5,293 nucleotides of DNA from Cytophagales bacterium (lineage in GTDB: Bacteria; Bacteroidota; Bacteroidia; Cytophagales; 172606-1): contig JALOMD010000627.1 in assembly GCA_025455595.1 (NCBI GenBank), positions 1 through 5,293 on the forward strand, read 5' to 3'. The notes beneath the pieces are model-generated. The model made no database searches. It was not told the DNA's origin and was given only the letters and a program-made list of their open reading frames with translations. This document shows, in pieces, positions 4,941 through 5,293 of this stretch (positions are counted from its first letter, which is position 1; each line of letters begins with the position of its first letter). The position numbers and the translations under genes are program-made.

Positions 4941-5293
4941 ATGAGTGGACAATAGGACAACACAATTAAAGAAAATCCTGAAGCACTGCTGCCGGAACTA
5001 TTTGCCTCCGTACTTTCGCTTGACTATCGCAATGCTGAACCGCTGCACGTCGAACAGTCGTTTACTGTTGCTCGTAGAGACGACTTTCTGTTTCGCATAA
5101 AAGGCGACAAGCCTTATATTTTGCAAATCGAGTTCCAATCGGAAAACGCCAAGGACATGCCACGCCGTGTGTTGGCTTATTGCGGATTGGTTTATGAGAA
5201 ATACGGATTGCCAGTCAAACAGGTGGTGTTTTACTTAGGAAATGGCAGACTTAGCATGGCAAACCGCGTCGAAATGCCGGATTTTTCCTATTC
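4941..5293 (+). pseudogene. Rpn-family PD-(D/E)XK nuclease-like gene, N-terminal part, with in-frame TAG at codon 5 (partial)
   Basis: From ATG 4941 the frame reads MSGQ, a TAG stop (4953-4955), then stays open to the window edge. The sequence after the stop resembles the start of Rpn-family proteins: DNTIKENPEALLPELF (codons 6-21), RRDDFLFRIKG (45-55), YILQIEFQS (59-67) and YEKYGLPVKQVVFYLGNG. The candidate PD-(D/E)XK residues D47 or D48, E64 and Q66 are present. Related proteins usually have Tyr-Asp at this point of the N-terminus, so TAG probably replaces a TAT or TAC codon. No ATG, GTG or TTG start occurs in this frame until beyond codon 55, too late to keep the domain intact. A nonsense mutation in a decaying gene is most likely; readthrough or a base error are alternatives. 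It is from a different subfamily than the broken gene at 2881-3633. Confidence 0.72.

Overview
The window looks like a chromosomal segment of a member of the Bacteroidota. The reasons are promoter boxes of the TAnnTTTG type, no Shine-Dalgarno sequences ahead of the genes, two members of the PD-(D/E)XK/Rpn 'transposase-like nuclease' families common in this phylum, and intergenic DNA full of short tandem repeats and palindromes. I cannot fix the genus from this sequence alone.

Layout from left to right: the N-terminal half of hisG (minus strand, running off the left edge); a repeat-rich intergenic stretch of about 570 bp with two long palindromes and two possible divergent promoters; recX (plus); a 275-bp intergenic stretch with a third long palindrome and a likely terminator; then a minus-strand block, in transcription order xseA, a broken PD-(D/E)XK family gene, a phytanoyl-CoA-dioxygenase-like gene, and xseB. 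At the right edge a plus-strand Rpn-family gene begins; it has an in-frame TAG at codon 5 and runs off the window.

How the genes relate: xseA and xseB encode the two subunits of exonuclease VII, but 1.65 kb containing a decayed nuclease-family gene and an unrelated oxygenase gene lies between them. I read this block as an insertion into an ancestral xseA-xseB pair. RecX, a RecA modulator, is also a DNA-repair function but is transcribed towards xseB and probably regulated separately. HisG starts the histidine pathway and is functionally unrelated.

The most unusual content is intergenic. Three long imperfect palindromes (about 588-746, 894-1019 and 1575-1766) have arms built from repeats with GAT recurring every 9 bp. 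Two of them are bordered by small hairpins of the form GCGTTTTGGGC-loop-GCCCAAAACGC. Six such hairpins occur between 531 and 2094 and none inside a gene. Two heptamer arrays also abut the start codons of hisG and recX. Together they look like a dispersed family of non-coding palindromic elements whose means of spread is not visible here.
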